This document shows positions 25,952 to 34,238 of a stretch of DNA of 64,000 nucleotides, one piece after another; positions within the stretch are counted from its first letter, which is position 1, and each line of letters starts with the position of its first letter. The notes below the pieces were generated by a model. It saw only the letters and a program-made list of their open reading frames with translations. It was not told the origin of the DNA and did no database searches. The stretch comes from Rhodoplanes sp. GTDB lineage: Bacteria; Pseudomonadota; Alphaproteobacteria; Rhizobiales; Xanthobacteraceae. The DNA lies in assembly GCF_013377085.1 (NCBI RefSeq), contig NZ_JACAAX010000012.1, forward strand, positions 62,001 to 126,000, written 5' to 3'. Both the position numbers and the translations under genes were made by a program.

Positions 25952-26299
25952 ATGAAACTCCCGCGCGACGCCGTCCTGCTGCGCATCTTCGTCGGCGAGG
26001 ACGACAAGTTCGAGCGCAAGCCGCTCTACGAGGCGATCGTTCTGAAGGCCCGCGAGATGAAGCTCGCCGGCGCCACCGTGCTGCGCGGCCCGCTCGGCTT
26101 CGGCCATTCGAGCCACCTGCACACGACCAAGATCCTGCGCCTCTCCGCCGACCTGCCGCTGGTGATCGAGATTGTCGACTCGCCGGAGCGGATCGACGCC
26201 TTCCTGCCGGCGCTCGACGCCATGATGTCGTCGGGCCTGGTCACGCTGGAAAAAGTGCAGGTCCTGCAATACGGCGCCACCCGCAACGGGGCGGAGTGA
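25952..26299 (+). CDS. DUF190 family protein
   Basis: A 115-residue PII-like cytosolic protein of the DUF190 family. Diagnostic segments are LRIFVGEDDKFERKPLYEAIVLKARE (in parts), AGATVLRGPLGFGHSSHLHT, and LSADLPLVIEIVDSPERIDAFLP (in parts). Genes of this family often follow crcB under fluoride riboswitches. A regulatory or accessory role in fluoride tolerance is likely, but its biochemistry is unknown. Two starts are possible: ATG at 25937, overlapping the crcB end by 10 bases, and ATG at 25952. I list the second because homologues begin close to MKLP. It is the last gene of the operon; a dispersed repeat follows. Confidence 0.9.
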   Translation: MKLPRDAVLLRIFVGEDDKFERKPLYEAIVLKAREMKLAGATVLRGPLGFGHSSHLHTTKILRLSADLPLVIEIVDSPERIDAFLPALDAMMSSGLVTLEKVQVLQYGATRNGAE

Positions 26300-26304
26300 G
26301 ATCC

Positions 26305-26446
26305 TCCGCCCTCGTCCTGAGGAGCGCCGAAGGCGCGTCTCGAAGGGCGGGGGCGGCCACTATCGTGGCCACATGGTTCGAGACGCGCTCCTGCGGAGCG
26401 CTCCTCACCATGAGGAGAGAGACATGGGCGCCTGGAGCGCCCCGCC
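26305..26446. repeat. Dispersed repeat, family C copy 1
   Basis: Between the convergent DUF190 and bioB genes. Blocks: CGTCCTGAGGAGCGCC, GGCGCGTCTCGAAGGGCGG, GGCCACTATCGTGGCC (a perfect short hairpin), then ATGGTTCGAGACGCGCTCCT, GCGGAGCGCTCCTCACCATG. The last blocks recur, inverted, at 41430-41490. The element is strongly foldable. Confidence 0.7.
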
Positions 26447-26448
26447 CC

Positions 26449-27453
26449 TCACTTCATCGGCGTCATGCCGAGCTTGTGCAGCAGCAGCATGTCGCGGTCG
26501 GGCTCGGGGTTCGGCGTGGTCAGCAGCTTGGTGCCGTAGAAGATCGAGTTGGCGCCGGCGACGAAGCACAGCGCCTGCATCTCGTCGCTCATCTCCTCGC
26601 GGCCCGCCGACAGGCGGACCATCGAGGCCGGCATGGTGATGCGCGCCACCGCGATGGTGCGCACGAACTCGAGCCCGTCGACCGGGACGACCTTCGCCAG
26701 CGGCGTCCCCTCGACCTGCACCAGCAGATTGATCGGCACCGACTCGGGATGCTCCGGCAGGGTCGCCAGCGAGTGGACCATGCCGACCCGGTCCTCGCGC
26801 GTCTCGCCCATGCCGACGATGCCGCCGCAGCACACATTGATGCCCGCCTCGCGCACATGCGAGAGCGTGTCGAGCCGGTCCTGGTAGGTCCGGGTCGTGA
26901 TGATGTTGCCGTAGAACTCCGGCGAGGTGTCGAGATTGTGATTGTAGTAGTCGAGACCGGAGTCCTTCAGGCGGTGCGCCTGGTCCTTGGTCAGCATGCC
27001 GAGCGTCATGCAGGTCTCGAGCCCGAGCTCGCGCACCCCTTCGACCATGGCGCAGATGTCGTCGAGGTCGCGATCCTTCGGGCTGCGCCAGGCGGCGCCC
27101 ATGCAGAAGCGGCTGGCGCCGGCGTCCTTGGCGGCCTTGGCCTCGGCCAGAACGGCGTCGACCTCCATCAGCTTGCCGGCCTTGACGCCCGCCTCGTGGT
27201 GGTGGGCGCTCTGCGGACAGTAGCCGCAGTCCTCCGAGCAGCCGCCGGTCTTCACCGACAGCAGCGTCGAGATCTGCACCTCGCGCGGATCGAAGCGCTC
27301 GCGATGGACGCGCTGCGCCAGGAAGATCAGCTCGGGGAACGGCAGATCGAACAGCGCGCGGATGTCCTCGCGCGTCCAGTCGTGGCGGATCGTGGCCGCT
27401 TGCGGCAGCGGCGCACGGGCGGGCTCGGAAGCGAGGCGGGTGCGGTCATCCAT
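26449..27453 (-). CDS. bioB: Biotin synthase
   Basis: Radical SAM enzyme that inserts sulfur into dethiobiotin to make biotin. The 334-residue protein has the cluster motif CSEDCGYC (Cys72, 76, 79) that binds the [4Fe-4S]/SAM centre, then [31 protein letters not shown] and [12 protein letters not shown], which supply the auxiliary [2Fe-2S] cysteines and substrate contacts, and the Arg in VRLSAGR. All are as in active BioB. The start at 27453 (MDDRTRL) is the first ATG fitting family length; the ribosome site is weak. No other bio gene is nearby, so the pathway is dispersed in this genome. Confidence 0.97.
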   Translation of the reverse strand: MDDRTRLASEPARAPLPQAATIRHDWTREDIRALFDLPFPELIFLAQRVHRERFDPREVQISTLLSVKTGGCSEDCGYCPQSAHHHEAGVKAGKLMEVDAVLAEAKAAKDAGASRFCMGAAWRSPKDRDLDDICAMVEGVRELGLETCMTLGMLTKDQAHRLKDSGLDYYNHNLDTSPEFYGNIITTRTYQDRLDTLSHVREAGINVCCGGIVGMGETREDRVGMVHSLATLPEHPESVPINLLVQVEGTPLAKVVPVDGLEFVRTIAVARITMPASMVRLSAGREEMSDEMQALCFVAGANSIFYGTKLLTTPNPEPDRDMLLLHKLGMTPMK

Positions 27454-27665
27454 GATGGCGGGACCATGGCCAGGAGACCGGCGAAATGCAAGAGGGCTCG
27501 TCCGGATGCCGGCCCTGCAGGGGCGGCGGCCGCGGTGCAGCGACGGGGGCCTCCGGCGGCGCGCCACCCCGGTGGAACCGCGGCACGGATCGTGCAAAAC
27601 GGCGGTCCGGGAGCGGACGCCGGGCCGGCCATCGGCGGCGGCCGCGGCACAAGAGGGGAGCGGAC

Positions 27666-28250
27666 ATGCGCGTGCTGGTGGTCTATTCGCATCCGGTCGA
27701 GGAGAGCTTCAACGCCGCGGTGCATGCCCGGGTGGTCGCGAGCCTGCGCCAGGCCGGCCACACGGTCGACGACTGCGACCTCTATGCCGAGGGCTTCAAC
27801 CCGGTGCTCGGCCGCGAGGAGCGGCTGAATTACCACGACACGTCCGTCAACCGCGCCCCGGTCCAAGGCTACGTCGACCGGCTGCTCGCCGCCGAGGCGC
27901 TGGTGCTGGTCTTCCCGGTGTGGTGCTTCGGCCTGCCGGCGATGCTGAAGGGCTGGTTCGACCGCGTCCTGATGCCCGGCGTCGCCTTCGACATCAGCGA
28001 TCCGGCGAACGTGAAGCCGGCCCTCACCCATTTGAAGAAGATCGCCGCCGTGACGACCTATGGCCGGCCGCGCTGGACCGCCTTCCTGATGGGCGATCCG
28101 CCCCGAAAGGTGATCACCCGCTACCTGCGGGTGCTGACCGGCGGCCGCGCCAAGATCGCGTATCACGCCCATTACCACATGAACGTCTCGACCGACGCGT
28201 CGCGCACCGCCCATCTGGAGAAGGTCGGGCGGATCATGGCGCGGCTCTGA
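27666..28250 (+). CDS. NAD(P)H-dependent flavodoxin-fold oxidoreductase
   Basis: A 194-residue flavoprotein of the NAD(P)H:quinone oxidoreductase (flavodoxin-like fold) family. It begins [18 protein letters not shown], the FMN phosphate loop of the family, and has [20 protein letters not shown] (in parts) around the flavin and the [10 protein letters not shown] strand. Relatives reduce quinones or other electrophiles by two electrons. The ATG at 27666 follows GAGGGGAGCGGAC. It is divergent from bioB. The physiological acceptor is unknown. Confidence 0.9.
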   Translation: MRVLVVYSHPVEESFNAAVHARVVASLRQAGHTVDDCDLYAEGFNPVLGREERLNYHDTSVNRAPVQGYVDRLLAAEALVLVFPVWCFGLPAMLKGWFDRVLMPGVAFDISDPANVKPALTHLKKIAAVTTYGRPRWTAFLMGDPPRKVITRYLRVLTGGRAKIAYHAHYHMNVSTDASRTAHLEKVGRIMARL

Positions 28251-28267
28251 CCGGCCTTCGACGACTC

Positions 28268-28316
28268 GACGTCGTCATGGCCAGGCTCGTCGGGCCCATC
28301 CACCTCCTCCCGCTCG
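28268..28316. repeat. Partial arm of a dispersed inverted repeat
   Basis: GTCGTCATGGCCAGGCTCGT followed by CGGGCCCATCCACC resembles one arm of the element at 58501-58585 (GTCATGGCCGGGCTTGTCCC). Only this arm is recognisable here, in the gap before the toxin-antitoxin pair, so it may be a decayed copy. Confidence 0.5.
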
Positions 28317-28395
28317 CGTGGAGCAACCACGACAGGTTGAACACGCTGCTCTTTTCTTGTTCCCCTGTCGGCCGCGCCGCCCTATATTTCAAGGC

Positions 28396-28623
28396 ATGAC
28401 CAAGTTGCTCGAACAGGCCCTTGAAGCCGCCCGCGCCCTGCCCCCCGATATGCAAGACGACATCGCGCGCGTGGTGCTTCAGCTCGCGCACGATGTCGAG
28501 CCGCCGGTTGCGCTATCCGCCGCCGAGCGTGCGGCCGTCGAGCGTTCCAAAGCCGCCGCCGCGCGCGACGAGTTCGCCACGGATGACCAAGTGCGGAACC
28601 TCTGGACAATGCACGGCCTTTGA
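28396..28623 (+). CDS. Putative antitoxin of a type II toxin-antitoxin pair
   Basis: A 75-residue protein encoded directly before, and overlapping, a ParE/RelE-type toxin gene. The N-terminal half (MTKLLEQALEAARALPPDMQDDIARVVLQLA, in parts) is the helical segment seen in many small antitoxins paired with ParE toxins. The C-terminal half is Ala/Arg/Glu-rich with a WTMHGL end and is likely the toxin-binding tail. The start at 28396 has only AAGG very close upstream, so initiation may be weak. It should neutralise the toxin and, with it, repress the operon. No DNA-binding motif is certain. Confidence 0.8.
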   Translation: MTKLLEQALEAARALPPDMQDDIARVVLQLAHDVEPPVALSAAERAAVERSKAAAARDEFATDDQVRNLWTMHGL

Positions 28624-28913
28624 AACTCCGCTACACCCTCCCGGCCCTCGCCGACCTCGAAGCGATTCTCGACGACATTGACCAGCACTCCGCGCAGGGA
28701 GCGCTTCGCGTCAAGGCGCGCATTCAGACCATCATCGATCTGTTGCTGCTGCACCCGCAGATCGGCGCGCCCACGGATGACCCCGTCATCCGGCGCATGA
28801 CCACGCCACCCTATCCCTACCTCGTCTTTTACGAAGCGACCGCCGACGAGATCATCATTCACGCTGTCCGGCATGGGGCGCGTGATCCATCATCCATGCC
28901 GGGCTCGGGCTGA
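28620..28913 (+). CDS. ParE/RelE-family toxin
   Basis: A 97-residue protein of the ParE/RelE toxin fold: MKLRYTLPALADLEAILDDI (first strand and helix), IDLLLLHPQIGAP, then the strand-rich MTTPPYPYLVFYEATADEIIIHAVRHG (in parts), ending with the VRHGARDP element usual for the family. ParE members poison gyrase and RelE members cut mRNA; the subfamily pattern with HAVRHGAR favours ParE-like. The start is a TTG at 28620 overlapping the antitoxin TGA as TTGA, so translation is coupled to the antitoxin. Such pairs stabilise chromosomal regions or act in stress. Confidence 0.88.
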   Translation: MKLRYTLPALADLEAILDDIDQHSAQGALRVKARIQTIIDLLLLHPQIGAPTDDPVIRRMTTPPYPYLVFYEATADEIIIHAVRHGARDPSSMPGSG

Positions 28914-28958
28914 GCTGAGGGTTGCGCCTATTCACCAGAATGACGGCGCACACGATCC

Positions 28959-30656
28959 TCAGAACAGCCCGGTGATCCGCCCGTCCGGCGTGACGTCGAT
29001 GGCGGTCGCCGCCGGCACCCGCGGCAGACCCGGCATCGTCATGACGTCCCCGCAGATCGCCACCACGAAGCCGGCGCCGGCGGCGAGCCGCACCTCGCGC
29101 ACATGAACGATGTGGCCGGAGGGCGCGCCCTTGATCTCGTGATTGGTCGAGAAGCTGTACTGCGTCTTGGCGATGCACACCGGAAGGCTGCCGTAGCCCA
29201 TCGCCTGATAGCCGGCGAGCTGCTCGGCCACGGGAGCGTCCAGCGCGATGTCCTTGGCGTGGTAGATCTCGCGGGCGACGGTGCGGATCTTCTCGATCAG
29301 CGGCATGTCGTCCGGATAGAGCAGCGTCAGCTTGCTGCGGCCGCTCTCGGCGGCCTCGACCACGGCACGGGCGACGTCGACGGCGCCCTTGCCGCCCTCG
29401 GCCCAATGGTCGGCCAGCACCGCCTCGACGCCGAGCGCCGCGCAGGCCTTTTGGACCAGCGCGATCTCGGCCGCCGTGTCGGCGCTGAAGCGGTTGATCG
29501 CGACCACCGGCACCAGCCCGAATTTTTCGACGTTTTCGACATGGCGGCGGAGGTTCGACAAGCCCTCCTCCAGCGCCCCGAGGTTCTCCTCGCGAAGCTC
29601 CTCCTTGCGGACCCCGCCGTGCATCTTCAGGGCCCGGATGGTCGCCACCAGCACGACGCAGTCGGGGGCGAGCCCGGTCTTGCGGCACTTGATGTCGATG
29701 AACTTCTCCGCCCCGAGATCGGCGCCGAAGCCGGCCTCGGTGACCACCCAGTCGGCCAGCTTGAGGGCCGTCGCGGTGGCCAGCACCGAGTTGCAGCCAT
29801 GCGCGATGTTGGCGAACGGGCCGCCATGCACGAAGGCCGGCGTACCCTCGAGCGTCTGCACCAGATTGGGGGCGAGCGCCTCCTTGAGGAGCGCCGCCAT
29901 GGCGCCGTTGGCGGCGAGGTCGCGGGCCCGGATCGGCTGGCGCTCGCGCGTCGTGGCGACGATGGCGTCGCCGAGCCGTTCCTTCAGGTCGGTGAGGTTT
30001 TGGGCGAGGCAGAAGATTGCCATCACCTCGGAGGCGACCGTGATGTCGAATCCGGATTCACGGGGAAACCCGTTGGCGACGCCGCCGAGCGACGAGACGA
30101 TCTCGCGCAGCGCCCGGTCGTTCATGTCGAGGACCCGCCGCCAGGTCACCCGCCGCGAGTCGATGCCGAGCGCATTGCCCCAGTAGATGTGGTTGTCGAT
30201 CATGGCGGCCAGCAGGTTGTGGGCCGCCCCGATGGCGTGGAAGTCGCCGGTGAAATGGAGGTTGATGTCCTCCATCGGCACCACCTGGGCGTAGCCGCCG
30301 CCGGCCGCCCCGCCCTTCTGGCCGAAGGAGGGGCCGAGACTCGGCTCGCGCAGGCACAGCATCGCCTTCTTGCCGATCTGGACGAGGGCGTCGGTGAGGC
30401 CGACCGTGGTGGTCGTCTTGCCCTCGCCGGCCGGCGTCGGCGTGATGGCGGAGACCAGCACCAGGCGGCCGTTCGGCCGGTCCTTCAGGGTCTCGACGAA
30501 GTCGAGCGACACCTTGGCCTTGTAGCGGCCGTAGGGCTCCAGATTGTCGGCGGCGATGCCGAGCTTGTCCCGTGCGAGGTCGAGGATGGGACGCTTGGGA
30601 GCGTCCTGCGAGATCTCGATGTCGGATTTCGGGGCGACGTGCTGGGAGGCGGGCAT
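28959..30656 (-). CDS. fhs: Formate--tetrahydrofolate ligase
   Basis: Fhs joins formate to tetrahydrofolate with ATP, making 10-formyl-THF for one-carbon metabolism. The 565-residue protein is slightly longer than usual at the N-terminus. The ATP site [15 protein letters not shown] (73-87) is intact, as are [33 protein letters not shown], and [14 protein letters not shown]. The C-terminal [20 protein letters not shown] segment (in parts) and the DGRITGLF end are typical. The ATG at 30656 opens [17 protein letters not shown]. Single-gene unit by spacing. Confidence 0.97.
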   Translation of the reverse strand: MPASQHVAPKSDIEISQDAPKRPILDLARDKLGIAADNLEPYGRYKAKVSLDFVETLKDRPNGRLVLVSAITPTPAGEGKTTTTVGLTDALVQIGKKAMLCLREPSLGPSFGQKGGAAGGGYAQVVPMEDINLHFTGDFHAIGAAHNLLAAMIDNHIYWGNALGIDSRRVTWRRVLDMNDRALREIVSSLGGVANGFPRESGFDITVASEVMAIFCLAQNLTDLKERLGDAIVATTRERQPIRARDLAANGAMAALLKEALAPNLVQTLEGTPAFVHGGPFANIAHGCNSVLATATALKLADWVVTEAGFGADLGAEKFIDIKCRKTGLAPDCVVLVATIRALKMHGGVRKEELREENLGALEEGLSNLRRHVENVEKFGLVPVVAINRFSADTAAEIALVQKACAALGVEAVLADHWAEGGKGAVDVARAVVEAAESGRSKLTLLYPDDMPLIEKIRTVAREIYHAKDIALDAPVAEQLAGYQAMGYGSLPVCIAKTQYSFSTNHEIKGAPSGHIVHVREVRLAAGAGFVVAICGDVMTMPGLPRVPAATAIDVTPDGRITGLF

Positions 30657-30763
30657 TCCGGACCTTGCGTCTCTTTTGGCGCAGCAGTCCTACAGGACAA
30701 GCGGCCCGGGTCGAAGCCCAAATGCGGCGGGCCCGTCGTCGGCCGGCCGGTCCCGAGCCGCCG

Positions 30764-31513
30764 TCACCACGGCACCACGTCCCCGCGGTGATCGAAGAAG
30801 CCACCCGACTGCTCGGGTCCGAGCCCGTCGACGACCGTCAGCAGCCGCCCGGCGGCGATGTCGGGGGCCTGGGCGTCGAGCCCGGCCTTGCCGAACGGCG
30901 ACGACAATCGCGTCTCCACCGTGCCGGGATGCAGCGACACGCAGACGGCGTCGGGCCAGCGCCGGCGCAGCTCGACGGCCGCTGTCCGCACGAGCTGGTT
31001 CAGGGCCGCCTTGGACGCGCGGTAGCCGTACCAGCCCCCCAGCCGGTTGTCGCCGATGCTTCCCACCCGGGCGGACAGCGTCGCGAACACCGCCTTGCCG
31101 GTTCGCGGCAGCCGCGGCAGCACATGCTTCATGGCAAGGGCCGGACCGATGGCGTTCAGCGCGAAGGTGCGCGCGAGCGCGGCCGCATCGAGGTCGCGCC
31201 AGCTCTTCTCCGGCTGCTGCCGGTCGTCGTGGAGGAAACCGGTCGCGTCGATCACCAGCCGGATCTCGCCCTCGGCCGCCGCGAAGGCCGCAGCGCGCTC
31301 CATGCTCGCCTCGTCCAGGAGGTCGATGGCGGGCGCGGTGCTTCGGCTGAGCCCGATCACGTGCCGGACAGACTCGGCGGTACGCAGCCGATCGACCAGA
31401 GCGCGTCCGATGCCGCCGCCCGCCCCCAACACGACCGCGACGCCTCCGGCGGGAAACGATCGGAGCACGATGCCGGAGGTCGCTGCCGACGCGGGTGGGG
31501 CCAGCCCGGTCAC
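30764..31513 (-). CDS. Short-chain dehydrogenase/reductase
   Basis: NAD(P)-dependent SDR-fold protein of 249 residues. The dinucleotide motif is VVLGAGGGIGRALVDRL, the catalytic YxxxK is YGYRASKAALNQ, and the catalytic Ser is in ATLSARVGSI. An NAIGPA segment and HPGTVETRLSSPF follow, as in small SDRs of the CsgA/YgfF type. Its start is a GTG at 31513 whose first bases overlap the stop of the DCC gene (GTGA), so it is translationally coupled. No ATG fits. The substrate is unknown. Confidence 0.87.
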   Translation of the reverse strand: MTGLAPPASAATSGIVLRSFPAGGVAVVLGAGGGIGRALVDRLRTAESVRHVIGLSRSTAPAIDLLDEASMERAAAFAAAEGEIRLVIDATGFLHDDRQQPEKSWRDLDAAALARTFALNAIGPALAMKHVLPRLPRTGKAVFATLSARVGSIGDNRLGGWYGYRASKAALNQLVRTAAVELRRRWPDAVCVSLHPGTVETRLSSPFGKAGLDAQAPDIAAGRLLTVVDGLGPEQSGGFFDHRGDVVPW

Positions 31514-31920
31514 CGGCGCCCAGCCCCGTCGGCAGGCCCGCCGAATTGCCGAAGCCGCAAAAAGAACCGGGCGACGACCGGCCGGACCGGCAGGACCAGA
31601 CGATAGCCGAGCTCGAGCGCGGCCATCGCCCCGGGCAGGGCCGCGGCGCGCGCCACCCAGCGCCATCGCGGCAATCGGCGCCAGACGGCGGCAAAGGCCT
31701 CGGCTCCGGACAGGAGCCGCCCATCGCCGGCCAGCACATGGAACCGGGCCATGGCCTGCTGGCGGCCGAGACCGGGCGGGAGTGCCGCGCCCGCCCGCGA
31801 GACGTCGACGAAGCGGAGCGCACCGGACTCGTCGTGCCGGCGGTAGTGTCCGATCTCGGCCCGGCACAACGGGCATGATCCGTCGAAATACACGATCGAT
31901 TCGGATGTCTCGGGCTGCAC
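31510..31920 (-). CDS. DCC-family thiol-disulfide oxidoreductase-like protein
   Basis: A 136-residue DCC (DUF393) protein. The N-terminus IVYFDGSCPLCRAEI contains the family's Asp and CxxC pair, followed by GHYRRHD. The region ARFHVLAGDGRLLSGAEAFAAVW (in parts) is also diagnostic, and a hydrophobic RPVVARFFLRLRQFG end suggests membrane association. DCC proteins are predicted thioredoxin-like oxidoreductases of unknown target. The start is a GTG at 31920 with GGAGAGCCGC upstream. It is the middle gene of a three-gene operon; its stop overlaps the GTG of the SDR gene. Confidence 0.85.
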   Translation of the reverse strand: MQPETSESIVYFDGSCPLCRAEIGHYRRHDESGALRFVDVSRAGAALPPGLGRQQAMARFHVLAGDGRLLSGAEAFAAVWRRLPRWRWVARAAALPGAMAALELGYRLVLPVRPVVARFFLRLRQFGGPADGAGRR

Positions 31921-31943
31921 GCGGCTCTCCAGCGACAGGATCG

Positions 31944-32579
31944 TCAATACACCAGCACGGGCGCCGTGCGGACATGGGTCCGATCCTCGATCTGTCGAAC
32001 CAGAAAGTCGGCGACATCGGCGCGGGACACGAGTCCGTTCCGCCACTGGGAGGGTGCGACGAGAATCTCGTAGCGCCCCGTTCGTGTCCCATTGGTCAGG
32101 ATCCCGGGCCTCGCGATCGTCCAGTCGAGCGAGCTGGCCTCGATCAGGCGTTCCTGCACGTCCTTGTCGTCATAGGCCCGGCCGACCAGGAGCCGGAACG
32201 GCACGCTCTGGAGGCAGCCGATGCTCGCCCGGCTGTCGCCCGCCCCGAAACCGGTCACGCAGATCAGGCGCTTCACGCCCCGGCGTTCCATGGCGCCGAC
32301 CAGAATGCGGGTGGCGTCCGAGAACAGGGTCACCGGACGGAACAGATCGCCCATCGCGATGCCCAGCGCCTGGATCACGACCTCCGTGCCTCTCAGTGCC
32401 GCATCGATGTCGCGGCTGCTCAGCGCGTCGCCGCGGACCTTCTCCAGCGCGGGATCGGCCAGGCCGATCCCGGCGGCCGAGCGGGCGAGCGCTCGCACCC
32501 GATGACCGGCCGCGAGCGCGGCCTTCGTGGTTTCGAGCCCGATTCCCTTGCTGGCTCCGATGACCAGGACGTGCGCCAT
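31944..32579 (-). CDS. NAD(P)-binding (atypical SDR) protein
   Basis: A 211-residue protein with a clear Rossmann start HVLVIGASKGIGLETTKAAL, then RGDALSSRDIDAALRGTEVV and LICVTGFGAGDS. It lacks the YxxxK of classical SDRs, as expected for the atypical NAD(P)H-binding group (NmrA/HSCARG-like or flavin-reductase-like). ATG at 32579. It is the first gene of a unit in which the DCC gene begins 23 bases later. Function may be redox sensing or reduction; this cannot be settled from the sequence. Confidence 0.87.
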   Translation of the reverse strand: MAHVLVIGASKGIGLETTKAALAAGHRVRALARSAAGIGLADPALEKVRGDALSSRDIDAALRGTEVVIQALGIAMGDLFRPVTLFSDATRILVGAMERRGVKRLICVTGFGAGDSRASIGCLQSVPFRLLVGRAYDDKDVQERLIEASSLDWTIARPGILTNGTRTGRYEILVAPSQWRNGLVSRADVADFLVRQIEDRTHVRTAPVLVY

Positions 32580-32903
32580 GCCGGTGCTCCTGACGGGCCG
32601 CCGACGACCGCGGAGGCGGCCCCCGTGATCGACGGTTCATGCCATGCTACGCTGGTGCGGGCGGCTTGGACCTTCAGGGCGGCCATCGGCCGCGCCGTCC
32701 CGGCCTGCGCTGGTCGTCCGCGCGCAGCGACGGGCACGGGCGGCGGGTGTGATGGCGTCAGCGGCGGCGGCAGTGGCCCGGTCCGGCCACCGGGCCGGTG
32801 GACCGGGTTTCGACCGACCTCAAAATTTCTGTCATATCCACGCCTTACGGTGCAGACGTGACGGTCGTCGTCGGTCGGTCGACACGGAGGGGCGCCCCGA
32901 TAC
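32580..32903. other. Spacer without gene between the oxidoreductase operon and tRNA-fMet
   Basis: About 320 bases without a credible reading frame. The end nearest 32580 must hold the promoter of the three-gene operon. The CAAAATTTCTGTCATATCC stretch at 32821-32839 is the only AT-rich part. No repeat of the other families is seen. Confidence 0.5.
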
Positions 32904-32936
32904 GAAAAACCCGCCAAACTCTCGCGAGCGGCGGGC
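32904..32936 (-). terminator. Rho-independent terminator of tRNA-fMet
   Basis: On the minus strand, GCCCGCC, a short loop region, then GGCGGGT followed by TTTT form a classical stem and U-tract, about 18 bases downstream of the tRNA 3' end. The orientation and distance fit termination of the tRNA transcript. Confidence 0.85.
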
Positions 32937-32954
32937 AATCAATTAGCGAATGCT

Positions 32955-33031
<77 letters not shown>

Positions 33032-33115
33032 CCAAGAACGACCGGATGACGACAAAGCGATCGACGCCGGTGCGCGGCTTATGTAGCAACAGCGTCACCG
33101 AATGGGAAGCCCGAC

Positions 33116-34066
33116 TTGGGACAGAATCTCATTGTTTCGAATATCCCGCCTTTGACGGCCGAAAAGTCCGAAAAGGACGTCCGGCCACCCGCTCTGCACG
33201 TTCCGGATGTGCTGCGTGGCGTCGCCAGGGAAGCGCTGACCGAAGCCCGCACGGCCATGACGGATCCGGGCCTCGACGAGGCGACCGCGATTCACGATTT
33301 CCGCAAGGGCATGAAGCGCTGGCGCGCCCATCTGCGGCTCGTCGAGCCGTTCCTGGGCGACGAGGGCCGCCGCCTGCGGAACGAGGCGCGCGACCTCGCC
33401 CGCCTGCTGGCCGGCGCCCGCGACGCCCGCACGGCGCTCGACGCCTTCACGGATCTCGGCAGGCTCGAGGGGGTGCCGCTGCTCTCGGCCCGCAGCGTCG
33501 CGACCGTGACGGCCCGGCTCGACGAGGTGCGGTCGCATGCCGAGGGGGTGTCGCTGACGGCCGAATCACGCGCCCATATCGACGGACTGCTGACCGCCGC
33601 GACCGAGGGCGTGAAATACTGGCCTATCGGCGGGCTCGATTTCCGCGACGTCGCCGGCGAGCTCGCCGGCCATTACGGCCGGGCCCGCGCCGCCATTCCG
33701 GACGACTGGCAGGCCGCCGAGCCCGAGACGCTGCACGCGCTTCGCCAGCGCGTGGTGATCCACCGCTACCAGATGGAGATCGTCGCGCCGCTGTGGCCGC
33801 GCTTCGGCGAGTTCTGGATCGGCGAGGCGCAGCGGCTGCGCGACCGGCTCGGCCACCACCAGGACCTGATCATCCTGGCCGGATTCGCGGCGCCACACGG
33901 GCCCCTGTCGCCGTGGCGATCGCGGCTGATGCCGCTGATCGAGGCGCGCCGGGCCGAGCATGTCGCGGTGGCGCAGCGGCTCGCCGGCCGGCTGTTCGCC
34001 GATTCGCCGAAAAGCTTCCGCCGCCGCCTGCTGGCGCTGTGGGACCACCGCGTCCACGCCGCCTGA
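33116..34066 (+). CDS. CHAD domain protein
   Basis: A 316-residue all-helical protein of the CHAD family (conserved histidine alpha-helical domain). The repeats carry the expected conserved residues: IHDFRKGMKRWRAHLRL with the signature His and basic residues, DLARLLAGARDARTALD, and in the second half ETLHALRQRVVIHRYQMEIV and GHHQDLIIL. CHAD proteins bind inorganic polyphosphate and often associate with polyP granules. No CYTH domain is attached. The start is a TTG at 33116 with GGGAAG upstream; no ATG exists before the domain begins, so a non-ATG start is needed. It lies next to tRNA-fMet, on the opposite strand. Confidence 0.87.
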   Translation: MGQNLIVSNIPPLTAEKSEKDVRPPALHVPDVLRGVAREALTEARTAMTDPGLDEATAIHDFRKGMKRWRAHLRLVEPFLGDEGRRLRNEARDLARLLAGARDARTALDAFTDLGRLEGVPLLSARSVATVTARLDEVRSHAEGVSLTAESRAHIDGLLTAATEGVKYWPIGGLDFRDVAGELAGHYGRARAAIPDDWQAAEPETLHALRQRVVIHRYQMEIVAPLWPRFGEFWIGEAQRLRDRLGHHQDLIILAGFAAPHGPLSPWRSRLMPLIEARRAEHVAVAQRLAGRLFADSPKSFRRRLLALWDHRVHAA

Positions 34067-34084
34067 GGGGCCGGCACCGGCCCC
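34067..34084 (+). terminator. Hairpin after the CHAD gene
   Basis: GGGGCCGG-CA-CCGGCCCC, a perfect 8-bp stem starting at the base after the stop codon. There is no U-tract, so it may be a stabilising or weak termination hairpin rather than a classical terminator. Confidence 0.45.
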
Positions 34085-34238
34085 GCCCGCCGAGTCCGCA
34101 GCCCGAGCAACCCGAGGCGGACCGGAGTTCTGCTCGCGCCGCCGTGAACCGGACGCCGCTTCCACCGCACATCACCGTCAGAGTAGAGTGGTGCCGCCGG
34201 AGCTCGTCCGGCGTCAGCCGCCCGTCGGGTCAGGCCGC

